Assembly: GCF_001499675.1 (NCBI RefSeq)
Contig: NZ_LN609302.1
Span: forward strand, 1,711,896 to 1,775,895
Source: Acetobacter ghanensis
Lineage (GTDB): Bacteria > Pseudomonadota > Alphaproteobacteria > Acetobacterales > Acetobacteraceae
DNA: 64,000 bases
Direction: 5' to 3'
Shown here: positions 46,469 through 56,045 of the stretch, piece by piece
How positions within the stretch are numbered: position 1 is the first letter of the stretch
Layout of the letters: each line of letters begins with the position of its first letter
Program-made: the position numbers and the translations under genes
Notes under the pieces: model-generated
What the model was told of the DNA's origin: nothing
Seen by the model: only the letters and a program-made list of their open reading frames with translations
The model's database searches: none

Positions 46469-46812
46469 TTGGCGTGGGCAACGGCGTGCGTGTCTATCTG
46501 GCCTGCGGGGTGACCGATATGCGCAAGGGCATATCGGGTCTGGCAGCACTGGCACAGGACGTGCTGCGTCAGAACCCGACATCAGGGGCGCTCTTTGCCT
46601 TTCGTGGTCGCCGTGGGGACAGGATCAAGCTTCTGATGTGGGACGGTCAGGGGTTCTGTCTTTATTACAAGGTGCTTGAGAAGGGACGTTTTCCATGGCC
46701 GTCTCCGGCAGAGGGCGTTGCACGCCTGACGACAGCACAGATGGCCATGCTGTGGGAAGGCATGGAGTGGAGACGCCCTTCCTGGTCTGCACCACCGTCT
46801 CGCGTGGCCTGA
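46465..46812 (+). CDS. tnpB: IS66 family accessory protein TnpB
   Basis: The 115-residue TnpB (Orf2-like) accessory protein needed for IS66 movement. Characteristic sequence VYLACGVTDMRKGISGLAAL and RIKLLMWDGQGFCLYYKVLE. Its start overlaps the tnpA stop, indicating translational coupling. It appears intact. Confidence 0.95.
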   Translation: MIGVGNGVRVYLACGVTDMRKGISGLAALAQDVLRQNPTSGALFAFRGRRGDRIKLLMWDGQGFCLYYKVLEKGRFPWPSPAEGVARLTTAQMAMLWEGMEWRRPSWSAPPSRVA

Positions 46813-46875
46813 TTTTTATGGCGTGAGAGTGCAGAACATTTTGAATTTTCTTAGGTTTTCTGCTATTTTTTCATA

Positions 46876-48486
46876 ATGACGTCTGCACCTGCGGTCCTGC
46901 CTGATGATCCGGATACCCTGAGGGAAATGATTGTTTCCCTGCAGACCGAAGTGGCTCGGCTTTCTGCGTCAGCCCGTGCGTATGAAGCTCTTGTCCAGTC
47001 TCTCAAAATCCGGATCGCACGTCTTCAGAAACAGAAATTCGGGGCCAGTTCAGAAAAGATAGACCGTGAGATTGAACAACTCGAACTGCTCCTTGAAGAT
47101 GTAAAAATCGCCATCGCGGCAGCCGATCCTTCTCCTGATATCAGGGAGCATGATGTCAGCGATGATGCACTCTCTCCCCCACGGCAGCGTGGCAAACCAA
47201 AGGTTTCTGACACGACACCACGGGAGCGTATTGTTCTCGACCCAGGTGAGGCCTGTCCTGCCTGTGGCGGTCCCCTGCGTCTTGTAGGCGAAGATGTCAC
47301 CGAAATACTGGACTTTATTGCGGCAAAACTGAAAGTTGTCGAAACGGCACGGCTGAAGAAATCCTGCCGTCACTGCGAAACACTGGTGCAGCCTGAAGCA
47401 CCGTCGCGCCCTGTCCCACGGGGGATGGCTGGCACCGGGCTTTTAGCCCATATCCTGGTCTCGAAATTCGATGACCACATTCCGCTTTATCGTCAGAATG
47501 AGATCTTTGCCCGTCAGGGTGTGGACATTCCCCGTTCAACCCTGATCGACTGGTGTGGTCAGGCCGTTGCCGTTCTGCGTCCTCTGACAGATCTGATCCG
47601 TCAGGATGTCGTAAAGGCAGACCTGCTACATGCTGATGATACACCCATCCAGGTTCTTGACCCCCGTCTGCGTCAGGCTGGCAAACCCCGGGGCGTGAAG
47701 GAAGGGCGGATCTGGAGCTATCTGCGCGATCCCCGCCCATGGGGAGGGAGTGATCCGCCCGCCGTGGCCTACTGGTTCTCTCCCGATCGCAAGGGGATCA
47801 ATCCCCAGACCCATCTGGCACAGTTCCGGGGCATTCTGCAGGCTGACGCCTACGCCGGGTTCAGGGATCTGTATAAACCAGACGCAACAGGAACCGTGCA
47901 CGTGCGCGAAGCGGCCTGCTGGGCTCATCTCCGCCGGGCCTTCCATGATGTCTGGAAGGGCAGTGATTCGACAATCGCAAGGGAAGCACTTGAACAGATC
48001 GGAGAGCTCTACGATATCGAGCGCCAGATCACCGGACACCCGGCCCCGTATCGTCTGGCTGTCCGACAGGAACAAAGCCGCCCCCGTGTCACAGCATTCC
48101 ACGCATGGTGCGAAACACAGCTTGCCCGTATCCCTGGAAAGGGGGAACTGGCAAAAGCGATCCGTTATGCGCTCAACCGGTGGAAGGCCTTTACCCTGTT
48201 CCTCGAAGATGGTCGTGTCGCCATCGACAACAATCCTGCCGAACGCGCCATACGGCCCGTATGCGTGGGGCGAAAAAATTATCTCTTTGCCGGATCCGAC
48301 ACCGGGGGCGACAACATCGCTGATGCCATGACGCTTATCGAAAGCGCAAAACTCTCCCGGCTTAATCCGCACGATTACCTCGCCGACGTCCTGGCCCGTA
48401 TCAACGAGCACAAGATCAACCGGCTCCACGAACTGTTGCCATGGAACTGGAAACCCGTGAATACACTGCACAGACAGGCCGCATAA
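46876..48486 (+). CDS. tnpC: IS66 family transposase TnpC
   Basis: DDE transposase of 536 residues. A leucine-zipper-like N terminus (SLQTEVARLSASARAYEALV), a zinc-finger region (CPACGGPLRL and CRHCETLV), and the catalytic core: Asp in DLLHADDTPIQVL, the second Asp in ILQADAYAGF and Glu in NNPAERAIRPV. The frame is complete, so the element may still be active. It starts 63 bp after tnpB and ends 27 bp before the right inverted repeat tip. Confidence 0.95.
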   Translation: MTSAPAVLPDDPDTLREMIVSLQTEVARLSASARAYEALVQSLKIRIARLQKQKFGASSEKIDREIEQLELLLEDVKIAIAAADPSPDIREHDVSDDALSPPRQRGKPKVSDTTPRERIVLDPGEACPACGGPLRLVGEDVTEILDFIAAKLKVVETARLKKSCRHCETLVQPEAPSRPVPRGMAGTGLLAHILVSKFDDHIPLYRQNEIFARQGVDIPRSTLIDWCGQAVAVLRPLTDLIRQDVVKADLLHADDTPIQVLDPRLRQAGKPRGVKEGRIWSYLRDPRPWGGSDPPAVAYWFSPDRKGINPQTHLAQFRGILQADAYAGFRDLYKPDATGTVHVREAACWAHLRRAFHDVWKGSDSTIAREALEQIGELYDIERQITGHPAPYRLAVRQEQSRPRVTAFHAWCETQLARIPGKGELAKAIRYALNRWKAFTLFLEDGRVAIDNNPAERAIRPVCVGRKNYLFAGSDTGGDNIADAMTLIESAKLSRLNPHDYLADVLARINEHKINRLHELLPWNWKPVNTLHRQAA

Positions 48487-48521
48487 TCAAGGCGGCCCAG
48501 AGCGGCCGGTTACGCTGGATG

Positions 48522-49048
48522 TGTGGTGCTGCGGCATTTACCAGGGCTGTGGCTTCTGCTGGACGCAGAAACTGCATGCGGACCTGCTGCACCTTGGGGC
48601 GCTGGAATGCCGGTTTGTTACACCAGCCGCGAATGGCCGCAAACTCCAGCACGGCACGAAGCGGCGTTAGCACCGCACGAAGCTTTGTTGCGCCGGTAGC
48701 CTGCGCACCTTTGGTCAATATAGCTTTATAGGCATCATCCAGTTCCTGCTGGCCAATACTCTCCAGCTTTGTTGTGCCAAAGTGTGCTAGTAGCCTCCGC
48801 AGGTGGGTACGTGTTGTTTCCGTCCTTGGCTCTGCTTCCATATATGCGGCTACGGCATGGGCAAAAGTTACCGTTGCACGTTTGCCATAGACTGATTCCG
48901 TCCAAAGCTCTGCCTCACGCTTCGCCCGGTATGCCTCGGCTTGTTCGGCGTTAGTAGTTCCAGTGCTCTCGAATACGCTTTGGCCGCGGACGGTGCCGCG
49001 GATGTAGAATGTTTTGCCGTTCCTGCGGGTAATGATTTTAAGGGGCAT
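48522..49048 (-). pseudogene. int: tyrosine integrase, N-terminal part
   Basis: Arm-binding and core-binding half of the integrase: MPLKIITRRNGKTFYIRGTV start, then a SAM-like core domain (AVAAYMEAEPRTETTRTHLR) and FLRPAEATALVNAAAPHIQ just before the insertion point. The IS66 element follows at once and supplies an unrelated in-frame tail. The remainder of the gene lies at 45434-46011. Its start overlaps the end of the Xis-like frame. Confidence 0.9.
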
Positions 49049-49239
49049 TCAAGGCTCTCTAGCAAGCGGGTGTAGTCGCCATTGCGGAAGACAATGCGCT
49101 TTCCAAATCGGCGGTGTGTGGGGCCGCCAGCGTATGATGGTGTGTTACGTAAGTGATTCAGCAGCTTGTTGCGGCCAACAACGCCTTTGAGGCGTTCCAA
49201 CACATCATTGATGGTCAACAGCTCTAATTGCTCTGTCAT
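48868..49239 (-). CDS. Xis-like small DNA-binding protein
   Basis: Candidate recombination directionality factor or excisionase, 123 residues. MTEQLELLTINDVLERLKG followed by RRFGKRIVFRNGDYTRLLES resembles winged-helix excisionases found upstream of integrases in acetic acid bacterial phages. The C-terminal third overlaps the integrase start by 181 bp in another frame, so the real protein may be shorter or the overlap genuine. Start ATG 49239 overlaps the stop of the next gene upstream (ATGA). Assigned from position and size as much as from sequence. Confidence 0.6.
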   Translation of the reverse strand: MTEQLELLTINDVLERLKGVVGRNKLLNHLRNTPSYAGGPTHRRFGKRIVFRNGDYTRLLESLECPLKSLPAGTAKHSTSAAPSAAKAYSRALELLTPNKPRHTGRSVRQSFGRNQSMANVQR

Positions 49240-49616
49240 GCAACTCGGCCTTTTGGGCTTTCTCGCTGCGCCTGCACATCGTCTGTCCAGCCGATAATGC
49301 AGGGCTCGGTGTCTGTTTCGTCCAGTTCGCATTCTGGAAACTCGATACGGAAATGCGGGTTTGAGAGGGTGATGCTAAACACTCCATCCCCCACAAAGGA
49401 CATTTCCAAAAACCATCCGGGTAGATCGGGGCTGCTATGGCCGGTAATGACTTGGCGGCCGTCCTGGCGGTGCTTGCTGCAATCTCGAAAGTCGATCTGG
49501 CTACGGCTCTCTAGGTCAGCAAGAATACCCCGGTAACGACCCGCCGAATGGTTTATGAGAGTTATCTGGTATCGGGGCACTCCGCGTCTCCGTTGCCATC
49601 TCTCGGATTTTTCCAT
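49236..49616 (-). CDS. hypothetical phage protein
   Basis: Not recognised. 126 residues with acidic C-terminal half (RIEFPECELDETDTEPCIIG), no membrane segment. It shares ATGA with the Xis-like gene and overlaps the end of the ParB-like gene, so the three read as a compact same-strand phage operon. The first ~15 residues are arginine-rich and may not belong if a later start is used. Confidence 0.55.
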   Translation of the reverse strand: MEKSERWQRRRGVPRYQITLINHSAGRYRGILADLESRSQIDFRDCSKHRQDGRQVITGHSSPDLPGWFLEMSFVGDGVFSITLSNPHFRIEFPECELDETDTEPCIIGWTDDVQAQRESPKGRVA

Positions 49617-50669
49617 TGGTCAGAAATTGGACCCGGTGCGCCAAAATGTACGGGAACCCAGTTGGGCATACGTCCACACAACCAGCGGCGCAGGTCTGCT
49701 ACTTTTGCGGGCATTTCTGCGGTTTCAGCTTTAGGTAGATGATCATGGGCAAGGGTCTGTAGAGTGCGCCCGCCAACGCAGGACAAAAACTCTGGCGTAT
49801 CTACAGGCGGCATCAGGCCATCTGCGTTCACAATGGCGCCAATCCATTCCGCTGCATTATAGGCTTCTGCCGAGCGATGGACTTGGTTTTGCCGATGCAA
49901 TGGGGTCAGGTTTATTGTTCTGGCTAATGCTTCCCCCACCATGGCAGCAAATGTGTTGGCATCAGGGGTGGTTATTGCCCCTTCGGGGGAGACAATGGTG
50001 GCCAGAATTTCACGCAGATCATACCGGCCCGCAACATAGGCAATCAGCAGGGCAACCCCTGCTTTTTCAGGTGTCATCCGCAAGGGTGAGCGCAGGGCAT
50101 CATGGAGTGCCTCGTTCCTGATATCTGCCAGCATATCATACCCTGCCTTAGTGATCTGGCACACGTCGTCGGGCAGTGCTTCGGGCTCCTCTGCCGGAAG
50201 TTCTGGCTCGTATTCTTCCTGCTCGATAGCATCAGCGTTGTGCGTTGTGGCTGGAACAGCCGCAGCCTTTGCTGTTGTAGCTGGCTTTATCACCACATCC
50301 ACCACGCGGCCCGCGTCCATCCAGTCATTCGCGGGTACAATGGCATAGGCGCGCTTGTGTTTACTACGTGGGGTCAGTGGCTCTTTACGTTCCACAAATA
50401 CCCAGCCGGTCGGCAGTTTGGGTAATTGAGCCATGGGGCTGTATTCCAGCAACATGGCTGGTTCGTCGCCGTTTTGGATGCGGTCCTGTACGGCTGCAAG
50501 CTGGGCAGCCATAAACCCGGCGATATCGCCCGTTGTGAACTGCTCAGGTGAGCCCGGCTCGGCAAACAGATCCTCGTCAAAAACTACGCCCGATGTGGCT
50601 ACATCAAATATGGCACGGTCCTGTGGTATGCGATGGGCCGTGCATTCTGCGCTTACTGATGTCCATGTC
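49562..50669 (-). pseudogene. ParB-like protein, 5' end removed by IS21
   Basis: C-terminal ~368 residues of a large ParB/KorB-type plasmid or phage protein: DEDLFAEPGSPEQF, the region LPKLPTGWVFVERKEPLTPR, an acidic linker (EQEEYEPELPAEEPEALPDD) and a C-terminal helical domain. The N-terminal ParB nuclease and HTH regions are missing because the IS21 end abuts the coding sequence at 50670. Translation continues into the IS without similarity. Family call is from the DLF/GWVFVE pattern and is moderate. Confidence 0.6.
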
Positions 50670-50782
50670 TGTTGATTTTCACTGAGAACTGACCCGGGTA
50701 GGGCGGAAATTTTCATCGAGATTTGACCCATGCCTTCACACTCCCCGGCATCATCTGCTGGGGGGGTTTTGGAGTGATTGAC

Positions 50783-52306
50783 ATGGAGCTTCTGAGTGTG
50801 ATCCGCCGGTGGCACTGCCGGGATCATCTTCCGATCCGCGAGATCGAACGCCGGACGGGACTGTCACGCAATACGATCCGGAAATATCTCCGGGCACAGA
50901 GTATTGAACCGCGGTTCCAGGTCCCCGAACGTCCCAGCCGACTGGACCCGTTTGCTGACAGGCTGAGGGGATGGCTGGTCCTGGAAGCCGCTCGCCCCCG
51001 CAAGAATCGGCGCACGGCGCGACGACTGCATGAAGACCTTGTGGCACTGGGTTATGATGGATCCTACGGACGGGTGGCCGCTTTCATCCGGCAGTGGAAA
51101 CACGAACAGCACCAGGCACGCCAGACAACGGGTCGGGGTGTTTTTGTGCCCCTGTGCTTCCAGCCCGGGGAAGCGTTCCAGTTCGACTGGGGCGAGGACT
51201 GGGCGGTCATTGCCGACCGTCGCGTCAAGCTGCAGGTTGCCCACACCAAACTGTCCTTCAGCCGGGCCTTCATACTCAGGGCCTATCCCCTACAGACCCA
51301 CGAGATGCTTTTTGATGCGCTTACCGAGGCCTTCCGCGTGCTCGGTGGCGTGCCGCGGCGGGGTATTTTTGATAACATGAAGACGGCCGTGGACCGGATT
51401 GGGTCGGGCAAGGCGCGTCAGGTCAACCTGCGCTTCATGGCCCTGGCCAGCCATTACCTGTTCGAGCCGACCTTCTGCAATCCGGCAGCCGGATGGGAGA
51501 AAGGGCAGATCGAGAAGACCGTGCAGGATGCCCGGCGCCAGATCTGGCAGGATTTGCCCGTCTTTCCCGATCTGGGGGCGCTGAATGCCTGGCTGGAAGC
51601 CCGCTGCCTGGACCGTTGGGAACGGCTGCGGCATGCTGGATTGCCGTGTAGCGTCTCCGAGGTCCATGCAAGCGAACGTCCCCACCTCATGGTGCCGGGG
51701 CGTCCCTTTGACGGGTTTGTCGAACAGACCAAGCGCGTCTCACCAACCTGCCTGATCCAGTTCGAAGGCAACCGCTACAGCGTGCCGGCCTCCTTTGCCA
51801 ATCGTCCGGTCAGCCTGCGGGTTTATCCTGACAAGCTGCGCATTATCGCCGAAGGGCAAGTTCTGTGCGTGCATGACCGGATCATCACGCGTTCGCATGG
51901 TGTGCCAGGCCGCACGGTGTATGACTGGCGGCATTATCTGGCGGTCATCCAGCGCAAACCGGGCGCCCTACGCAATGGCGCGCCGTTTACCGAATTGCCA
52001 GCCGCCTTCCGGACCCTGCAGGATCAACTGCTCAGGCGCCCTGGAGGCGACCGGGAAATGGCTGAAATCCTGGCCCTTGTGCTGCAGCATGATGAGCAGG
52101 CTGTCCTCTGCGCGGTTGAACTGGCACTTGAAGACGGCGTGGCGACCAAGACCCATGTTCTCAATACGCTTCATCGCCTGATCGATGCCAAGAGAACCGT
52201 GGTTCCCCGGCTCGATGCCCCACAGGCCCTGGTGCTCGAACACGAACCGTGCGCCGATACAGGGCGGTATGACATCCTGCGAAGGGACAGCCGCCATGCG
52301 TCATGA
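50783..52306 (+). CDS. istA: IS21 family transposase IstA
   Basis: DDE transposase of 507 residues. An N-terminal helix-turn-helix [20 protein letters not shown] is followed by the catalytic core with [12 protein letters not shown] (Asp) and [12 protein letters not shown], then Glu in [15 protein letters not shown] 50783 is chosen ([10 protein letters not shown]); the frame is open further upstream without similarity. Its end overlaps istB by 11 bp. Apparently intact. Confidence 0.95.
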   Translation: MELLSVIRRWHCRDHLPIREIERRTGLSRNTIRKYLRAQSIEPRFQVPERPSRLDPFADRLRGWLVLEAARPRKNRRTARRLHEDLVALGYDGSYGRVAAFIRQWKHEQHQARQTTGRGVFVPLCFQPGEAFQFDWGEDWAVIADRRVKLQVAHTKLSFSRAFILRAYPLQTHEMLFDALTEAFRVLGGVPRRGIFDNMKTAVDRIGSGKARQVNLRFMALASHYLFEPTFCNPAAGWEKGQIEKTVQDARRQIWQDLPVFPDLGALNAWLEARCLDRWERLRHAGLPCSVSEVHASERPHLMVPGRPFDGFVEQTKRVSPTCLIQFEGNRYSVPASFANRPVSLRVYPDKLRIIAEGQVLCVHDRIITRSHGVPGRTVYDWRHYLAVIQRKPGALRNGAPFTELPAAFRTLQDQLLRRPGGDREMAEILALVLQHDEQAVLCAVELALEDGVATKTHVLNTLHRLIDAKRTVVPRLDAPQALVLEHEPCADTGRYDILRRDSRHAS

Positions 52307-53075
52307 TCCTGCGGCTGCTTCACTTGTGGTCATGCTCCGTGGATTGCGGATGTATGGCATGTCCCAGGCCACGGCCGACCTCATCGAGCAGGGGGCACCT
52401 GCCTTCGAGGCGGCCATCCCCATCCTCTCACAACTCCTGAAGGCGGAACTGGCCGAACGCGAAGTGCGCTCCATCGCCTACCAGACAAAGACCGCCCGGT
52501 TCCCCGCCTACAAGGACCTGTCCGGGTTCTCCTTTGCCGATACGCAGGTCAACGAGCCCATGATCCGCCAGCTCCATAGCGGGGACTTCATCGAGCGTGC
52601 TGAAAATGTCGTGCTGATCGGCGGTCCGGGAACCGGGAAAACCCACCTGGCGACCGCGCTGGCCATCCAGGCGATCACCCATCACCGCAAGAAGGCGCGC
52701 TTCTGGTCAACGGTCGACCTGGTCAATGCGCTCGAACAGGAAAAGACCGCCAACCGGGCCGGGCAGATTGCCGACAGGCTGCTCCGCCTGGATCTCGTGA
52801 TCCTTGATGAACTCGGTTATCTCCCCTTCAGTGCGTCTGGGGGCGCCCTGCTGTTCCATCTGCTCAGCCGCCTCTACGAGCGCACCAGTGTCATCATCAC
52901 AACCAATCTGAGCTTCAGTGAATGGGGAGACGTCTTTGGTGACCCGAAGATGACAACGGCGCTCCTCGATCGGCTGACCCATCACTGTCATATCCTCGAG
53001 ACAGGAAATGACAGCTACAGGTTCCGCGCCAGCACCGCCGCGTCAAAAAACAGAAAGGACAGATCCTCTTCTTGA
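52296..53075 (+). CDS. istB: IS21 family helper ATPase IstB
   Basis: DnaC-like AAA+ ATPase that assists IstA in target selection (259 residues from ATG 52296). Walker [16 protein letters not shown] and Walker [14 protein letters not shown] are complete. ATG 52296 lies within the end of istA, as usual in IS21. Intact. Confidence 0.95.
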   Translation: MRHDPAAASLVVMLRGLRMYGMSQATADLIEQGAPAFEAAIPILSQLLKAELAEREVRSIAYQTKTARFPAYKDLSGFSFADTQVNEPMIRQLHSGDFIERAENVVLIGGPGTGKTHLATALAIQAITHHRKKARFWSTVDLVNALEQEKTANRAGQIADRLLRLDLVILDELGYLPFSASGGALLFHLLSRLYERTSVIITTNLSFSEWGDVFGDPKMTTALLDRLTHHCHILETGNDSYRFRASTAASKNRKDRSSS

Positions 53076-53161
53076 CCGCCCGCCCGACTGTGCCTGAAAT
53101 AGCATCTGGCTGGGTCAATTCCTGATGAAAAACCCGGGTCAGTTCTCAGTGAAAATCAACA

Positions 53162-53425
53162 GTTTGTGCTCCTGCCCCGTTCCCTATTGACGTTACACTG
53201 GCAGACCTGTCACCCAACACGCCAGATCAGCTGGCCGCCATGAAGGCAGCTCTTGCCGATCTATATGTGCGGAACGGCACGCCCTTGGGAATGACCATAG
53301 CCCAGAGTGATATTGAAGAGGCGCTGGTATCAACCGGGGCTTCCTTCACACTCTCTGCCCCGTTGGGTCCGGTAGCTGTTCCTCTGGGGTCATTACCCAC
53401 TGTTGGGGTGGTAACTTCAACATGA
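53162..53425 (+). pseudogene. phage baseplate J-like protein, C-terminal fragment
   Basis: About 87 codons open directly from the IS21 end (VCAPAPFPIDVTLADLSPNT...). They run through ALADLYVRNGTPLGMTIAQS and SDIEEALVSTGASF to a hydrophobic end. This is the pattern of the C terminus of Mu gp47/gpJ baseplate proteins. It is followed by an ATGA-type overlap with a DUF2313 tail gene, the usual partner. The rest of the gene was lost with the IS21-linked deletion. Confidence 0.65.
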
Positions 53426-54018
53426 GTATCCCCACGTGGACAGCCAGCCAGATTCTGGAACAGTTTAAAAAGACAATGCCTTTCGGTCGTGCATGGCCGC
53501 GTGAAGCGGGCACTGTCCTAGATGGCGTTTTATCTGGCTTCATGCCCATGGCAGAGCGGGTGATTAACGATGCGCGCTCTATTGTTCCCAATGTTTTCCC
53601 AGCAACTGCATCGTACCTGTTGTTAGAATGGCAGAAAACACTAGGGCTGCCAGATCCATGTGCTGGTAGTAACCCTTCCTTAGAACAGCAACAGCGGCAG
53701 GTTGCTGCGCGCATGGGTGATGCAGGCGGTTCATCCATAGAATATTATGTGCGGTTCGCAAAAACTCTCGGATACACAATAACCATTACCGAGTTCTCAG
53801 CTGCCCGCGCTGACTTTCTGCGTGCGGATGATCCTGTTGCAGATGCCTTCTGGGATTATGTCTGGCGCGTAAATGCCCCGGAGACCACAGTAAATTACTT
53901 CAGCGCAGATGCCTCTTACGCTGATGAGGCGCTGGCAACATGGGGTGATGCAGTTCTGGAGTGCGAGATAACATCCCGCGCTCCTGCTCATACCAGAGTT
54001 TTCTTTTCTTACGGATAA
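53422..54018 (+). CDS. phage tail protein, YmfQ/DUF2313 (Mu gp48-like)
   Basis: Tail/baseplate assembly protein of 198 residues. MPFGRAWPREAGTVLDGVLS is the family start and GLPDPCAGSNPSLEQQQRQV the central motif. It follows the baseplate J fragment with a 4-bp overlap and precedes the tail fibre gene by 6 bp, the canonical order gpJ-YmfQ-fibre. No truncation seen. Confidence 0.85.
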   Translation: MSIPTWTASQILEQFKKTMPFGRAWPREAGTVLDGVLSGFMPMAERVINDARSIVPNVFPATASYLLLEWQKTLGLPDPCAGSNPSLEQQQRQVAARMGDAGGSSIEYYVRFAKTLGYTITITEFSAARADFLRADDPVADAFWDYVWRVNAPETTVNYFSADASYADEALATWGDAVLECEITSRAPAHTRVFFSYG

Positions 54019-54024
54019 AATCAT

Positions 54025-55167
54025 ATGGTTTACCGAATAGATGACGTAACGGCAGTATCTGCCCTACCGGCGCTGCCAACTGATAACATCGGCACTCCTG
54101 GCTTTTTTACCGGCGGTTCCACGTCTGGGCAGTCCCCTACGCGGGTACGGTTCTGGTGGCTGAACATGGTGCAGGAAGAGCTGGTCAATATTGCTGAGGC
54201 AGCTGGGATTGTTTTCGACAAAACCAAAAATGATCAGTGCATTACGGCCATTAAACAGCTCATTTCCGGCGTGGCCTCCAGTGCTGTCATGGGCACGCCA
54301 GGAGTGCTGGCAGATGGGGATGTAGCTGGCAAGCTGCTGTATTACGCGGCAAACCAGAAAGCGCCTGTGTTTGTCTATGGCACAACCACCGTTGCATTGG
54401 TCACAACCACGGCCTTGGGGACTGCCCTTCAGGGGTTTCTGTCCTTGGGTGGTGGCAATGTGACCGGCACAATGGACTGGGGTAGCAAGACTGCGGCGGC
54501 CACCCTTACGCATCGCTACTGGTCGGCCGGGGCGCCATCCGAAGGCGATGCTACGCCAGACGTCACATTGACCATAAGCGGCGGCACAGCGGGAACAGCC
54601 AACAAAGGAGTGACGGCGCTTTCCACCGGCACGTTTGACTTGACTGGTATTGGCTCCATTCCGGTTCCTGATGTGGTGGATTTCAACTCTCAGGGAGTGC
54701 TGAACGCAAAAACAGCGGACGGCAGGTATATTTCATCTGTTGCAGATGCCGCTGCATCCCTGAAACGCATTATCAGCCTGTTGGAAAATGCGGACGGTCG
54801 GGCAGTTTTCGGGGATGGCACGAATAACTCTGTATTGGCAAATCTTTCCGACCTTCCGACACAGTTTAACGGGGTAGATAGTTCTGGTCGTGGGTATGGC
54901 TATCAGAAGTTCAATGATGGCACGATGATCGTTTTTGGTTACGCATATTATCAGAAATCGACTGGCACAACCGGGACGGTTATTACTCTCCCATTCTCGT
55001 TTCCGGGAAAATTTATTGGCCTGAATTGCACAGATGTTGGCAACGATAACAATGCAGTCGCGGCGTACCCTGAAAGCCAGTCATCGTTTCGCTGCTGGGG
55101 CGGAGCACCGACAATCTCGTATCTAAATACGGAGTTTTTCTACACCGCCAGAGGGACGTGGGAATGA
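54025..55167 (+). CDS. phage tail fibre / receptor-binding protein
   Basis: Predicted tail fibre of 380 residues. An N-terminal attachment-like region (residues 1-80; RVRFWWLNMVQEELVNIAEA) is followed by a Gly/Thr/Ala-rich shaft. A C-terminal domain carries GYGYQKFNDGTMIVFGYAYY, which resembles tail-fibre head domains. Host range determination is inferred from position. It shares ATGA with the next gene, the presumed fibre assembly protein. Confidence 0.75.
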   Translation: MVYRIDDVTAVSALPALPTDNIGTPGFFTGGSTSGQSPTRVRFWWLNMVQEELVNIAEAAGIVFDKTKNDQCITAIKQLISGVASSAVMGTPGVLADGDVAGKLLYYAANQKAPVFVYGTTTVALVTTTALGTALQGFLSLGGGNVTGTMDWGSKTAAATLTHRYWSAGAPSEGDATPDVTLTISGGTAGTANKGVTALSTGTFDLTGIGSIPVPDVVDFNSQGVLNAKTADGRYISSVADAAASLKRIISLLENADGRAVFGDGTNNSVLANLSDLPTQFNGVDSSGRGYGYQKFNDGTMIVFGYAYYQKSTGTTGTVITLPFSFPGKFIGLNCTDVGNDNNAVAAYPESQSSFRCWGGAPTISYLNTEFFYTARGTWE

Positions 55168-55610
55168 TTTATTACGGCAAAAATACAAACGGCTCGTATG
55201 GTTTTTTTGATGACGCTTTAGGGAGTGTTCCTAGCGGGGCTGTTGAGGTCACGGACAGCGATTACAGGGCCTTGCTTGGCGCTCAGAATTGTGGTGCGGC
55301 TATTGTTGCGTCTAGCTCTGGCCAGCCGCAAGCAGTGTCAGAGGGCGGCGCGGGTAGCGTAATCGATCTATCCACTGTTACGGCAGCCAGTAGTTTCACG
55401 GCACCTGTTTCTCTCAAAACACAAGCTACCAGTGCGCAGGCATGGATACAGCAGCAGGCCAACCTTGCGGGCGCGATGGGAGAAGTCTTTACTGCCGACA
55501 TGAAGGCATATGTGCTGGCGATTAACGCTATTGCCAACGGCACAGATACCACCAGCACGGCCCTTCCCGCCCAGCCTACGGATGTGATGACGACGACTTC
55601 CGCAACGTAG
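55164..55610 (+). CDS. phage tail fibre assembly-like protein
   Basis: 148 residues from ATG 55164, which overlaps the fibre stop. The N-terminal MIYYGKNTNGSYGFFDDALG (an environmental-contact motif) and the following VTDSDYRALLGAQ are typical of tail fibre assembly chaperones that sit just after the fibre gene. The alanine/threonine-rich remainder is not diagnostic. A GAGGGA ribosome site precedes the ATG; the GTG at 55158 is a less likely start. Confidence 0.65.
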   Translation: MIYYGKNTNGSYGFFDDALGSVPSGAVEVTDSDYRALLGAQNCGAAIVASSSGQPQAVSEGGAGSVIDLSTVTAASSFTAPVSLKTQATSAQAWIQQQANLAGAMGEVFTADMKAYVLAINAIANGTDTTSTALPAQPTDVMTTTSAT

Positions 55611-55700
55611 TTAAGAGCACAATACAGGGTGACTCAATAGCCTTTAATAACCGCTTTAACTGTCCTCGATAGATGTACGGCCTATCGCATACATGACACT

Positions 55701-55731
55701 CCTTGTGCACGTAATCTGATCGTGCACAAGG
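55701..55731. repeat. inverted repeat between tail and lysis modules
   Basis: CCTTGTGCACG / CGTGCACAAGG, perfect 11-bp arms around 9 nt, in the 132-bp gap 55611-55742. It lies about 12 bp before the first lysis-module start and has no T-run, so it is more likely an operator or leader hairpin than a terminator. Confidence 0.6.
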
Positions 55732-55742
55732 AACTGCCCCAA

Positions 55743-56045
55743 ATGGATACTTCGCCTTCTGGAACAAGCGGGCAGCCAGAGCAAATCGGCCTTCTTATGC
55801 TTGATCGTAGGGTGACAGCGATGGAGGCCAAATTTGATATGGACCGCCAGAGCCGAACGGCTTTTGAAGCAGGCATGTCTGACCGTCTAGCTGCCATGGA
55901 TGCCAGACTTGCGGATATTCAGGAACAGAAAAGCCTCAAAAATGGAACACTGCGCGGGATTGTCCTGACCTTATCCTTTTTTGGTTCCGGGGCAGGAACA
56001 GGGCTTTTGCTGATTATCAAGGCTCTGATCGGGGGCGCTTCATGA
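55743..56045 (+). CDS. small phage membrane protein (coiled-coil plus one TM)
   Basis: 100 residues from ATG 55743. An acidic coiled-coil-prone stretch (LDRRVTAMEAKFDMDRQSRT) is followed by one C-terminal hydrophobic segment (GIVLTLSFFGSGAGTGLLLI). The layout resembles small phage accessory proteins of the lysis region. It is translationally coupled to the next gene (ATGA at 56042-56045). A holin-associated role is inferred from position. Confidence 0.6.
   Translation: MDTSPSGTSGQPEQIGLLMLDRRVTAMEAKFDMDRQSRTAFEAGMSDRLAAMDARLADIQEQKSLKNGTLRGIVLTLSFFGSGAGTGLLLIIKALIGGAS

Larger units (their letters stand above)
46012..48513 (+). mobile_element. IS66-family insertion sequence
   Basis: Complete 2502-bp element with terminal inverted repeats starting GTAACCGGCCG at each end (about 25 bp, imperfect) and a perfect 8-bp target duplication GCTGGATG at 46004-46011 and 48514-48521. 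It carries the three IS66 genes tnpA, tnpB and tnpC in the usual order. The 8-bp duplication is the rule for this family. It inserted in the integrase gene in the opposite orientation. Confidence 0.96.
50670..53161 (+). mobile_element. IS21-family insertion sequence without target duplication
   Basis: A 2492-bp element bounded by 30-bp perfect inverted repeats (50670-50699 and 53132-53161; tips TGTTGATTTTCACTGAGAAC). It carries istA and istB. The left flank (…CATGTC) and right flank (GTTTGT…) share no target duplication, and unrelated truncated genes (ParB-like and baseplate) abut the two ends. This fits a deletion between two copies, or adjacent to one copy, that removed the centre of the prophage. 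Confidence 0.93.

Noticed and set aside
47315..48471. Minus-strand open frames inside the IS66 transposase region
   Set aside because: Antisense to tnpC; low-complexity translations without motifs.
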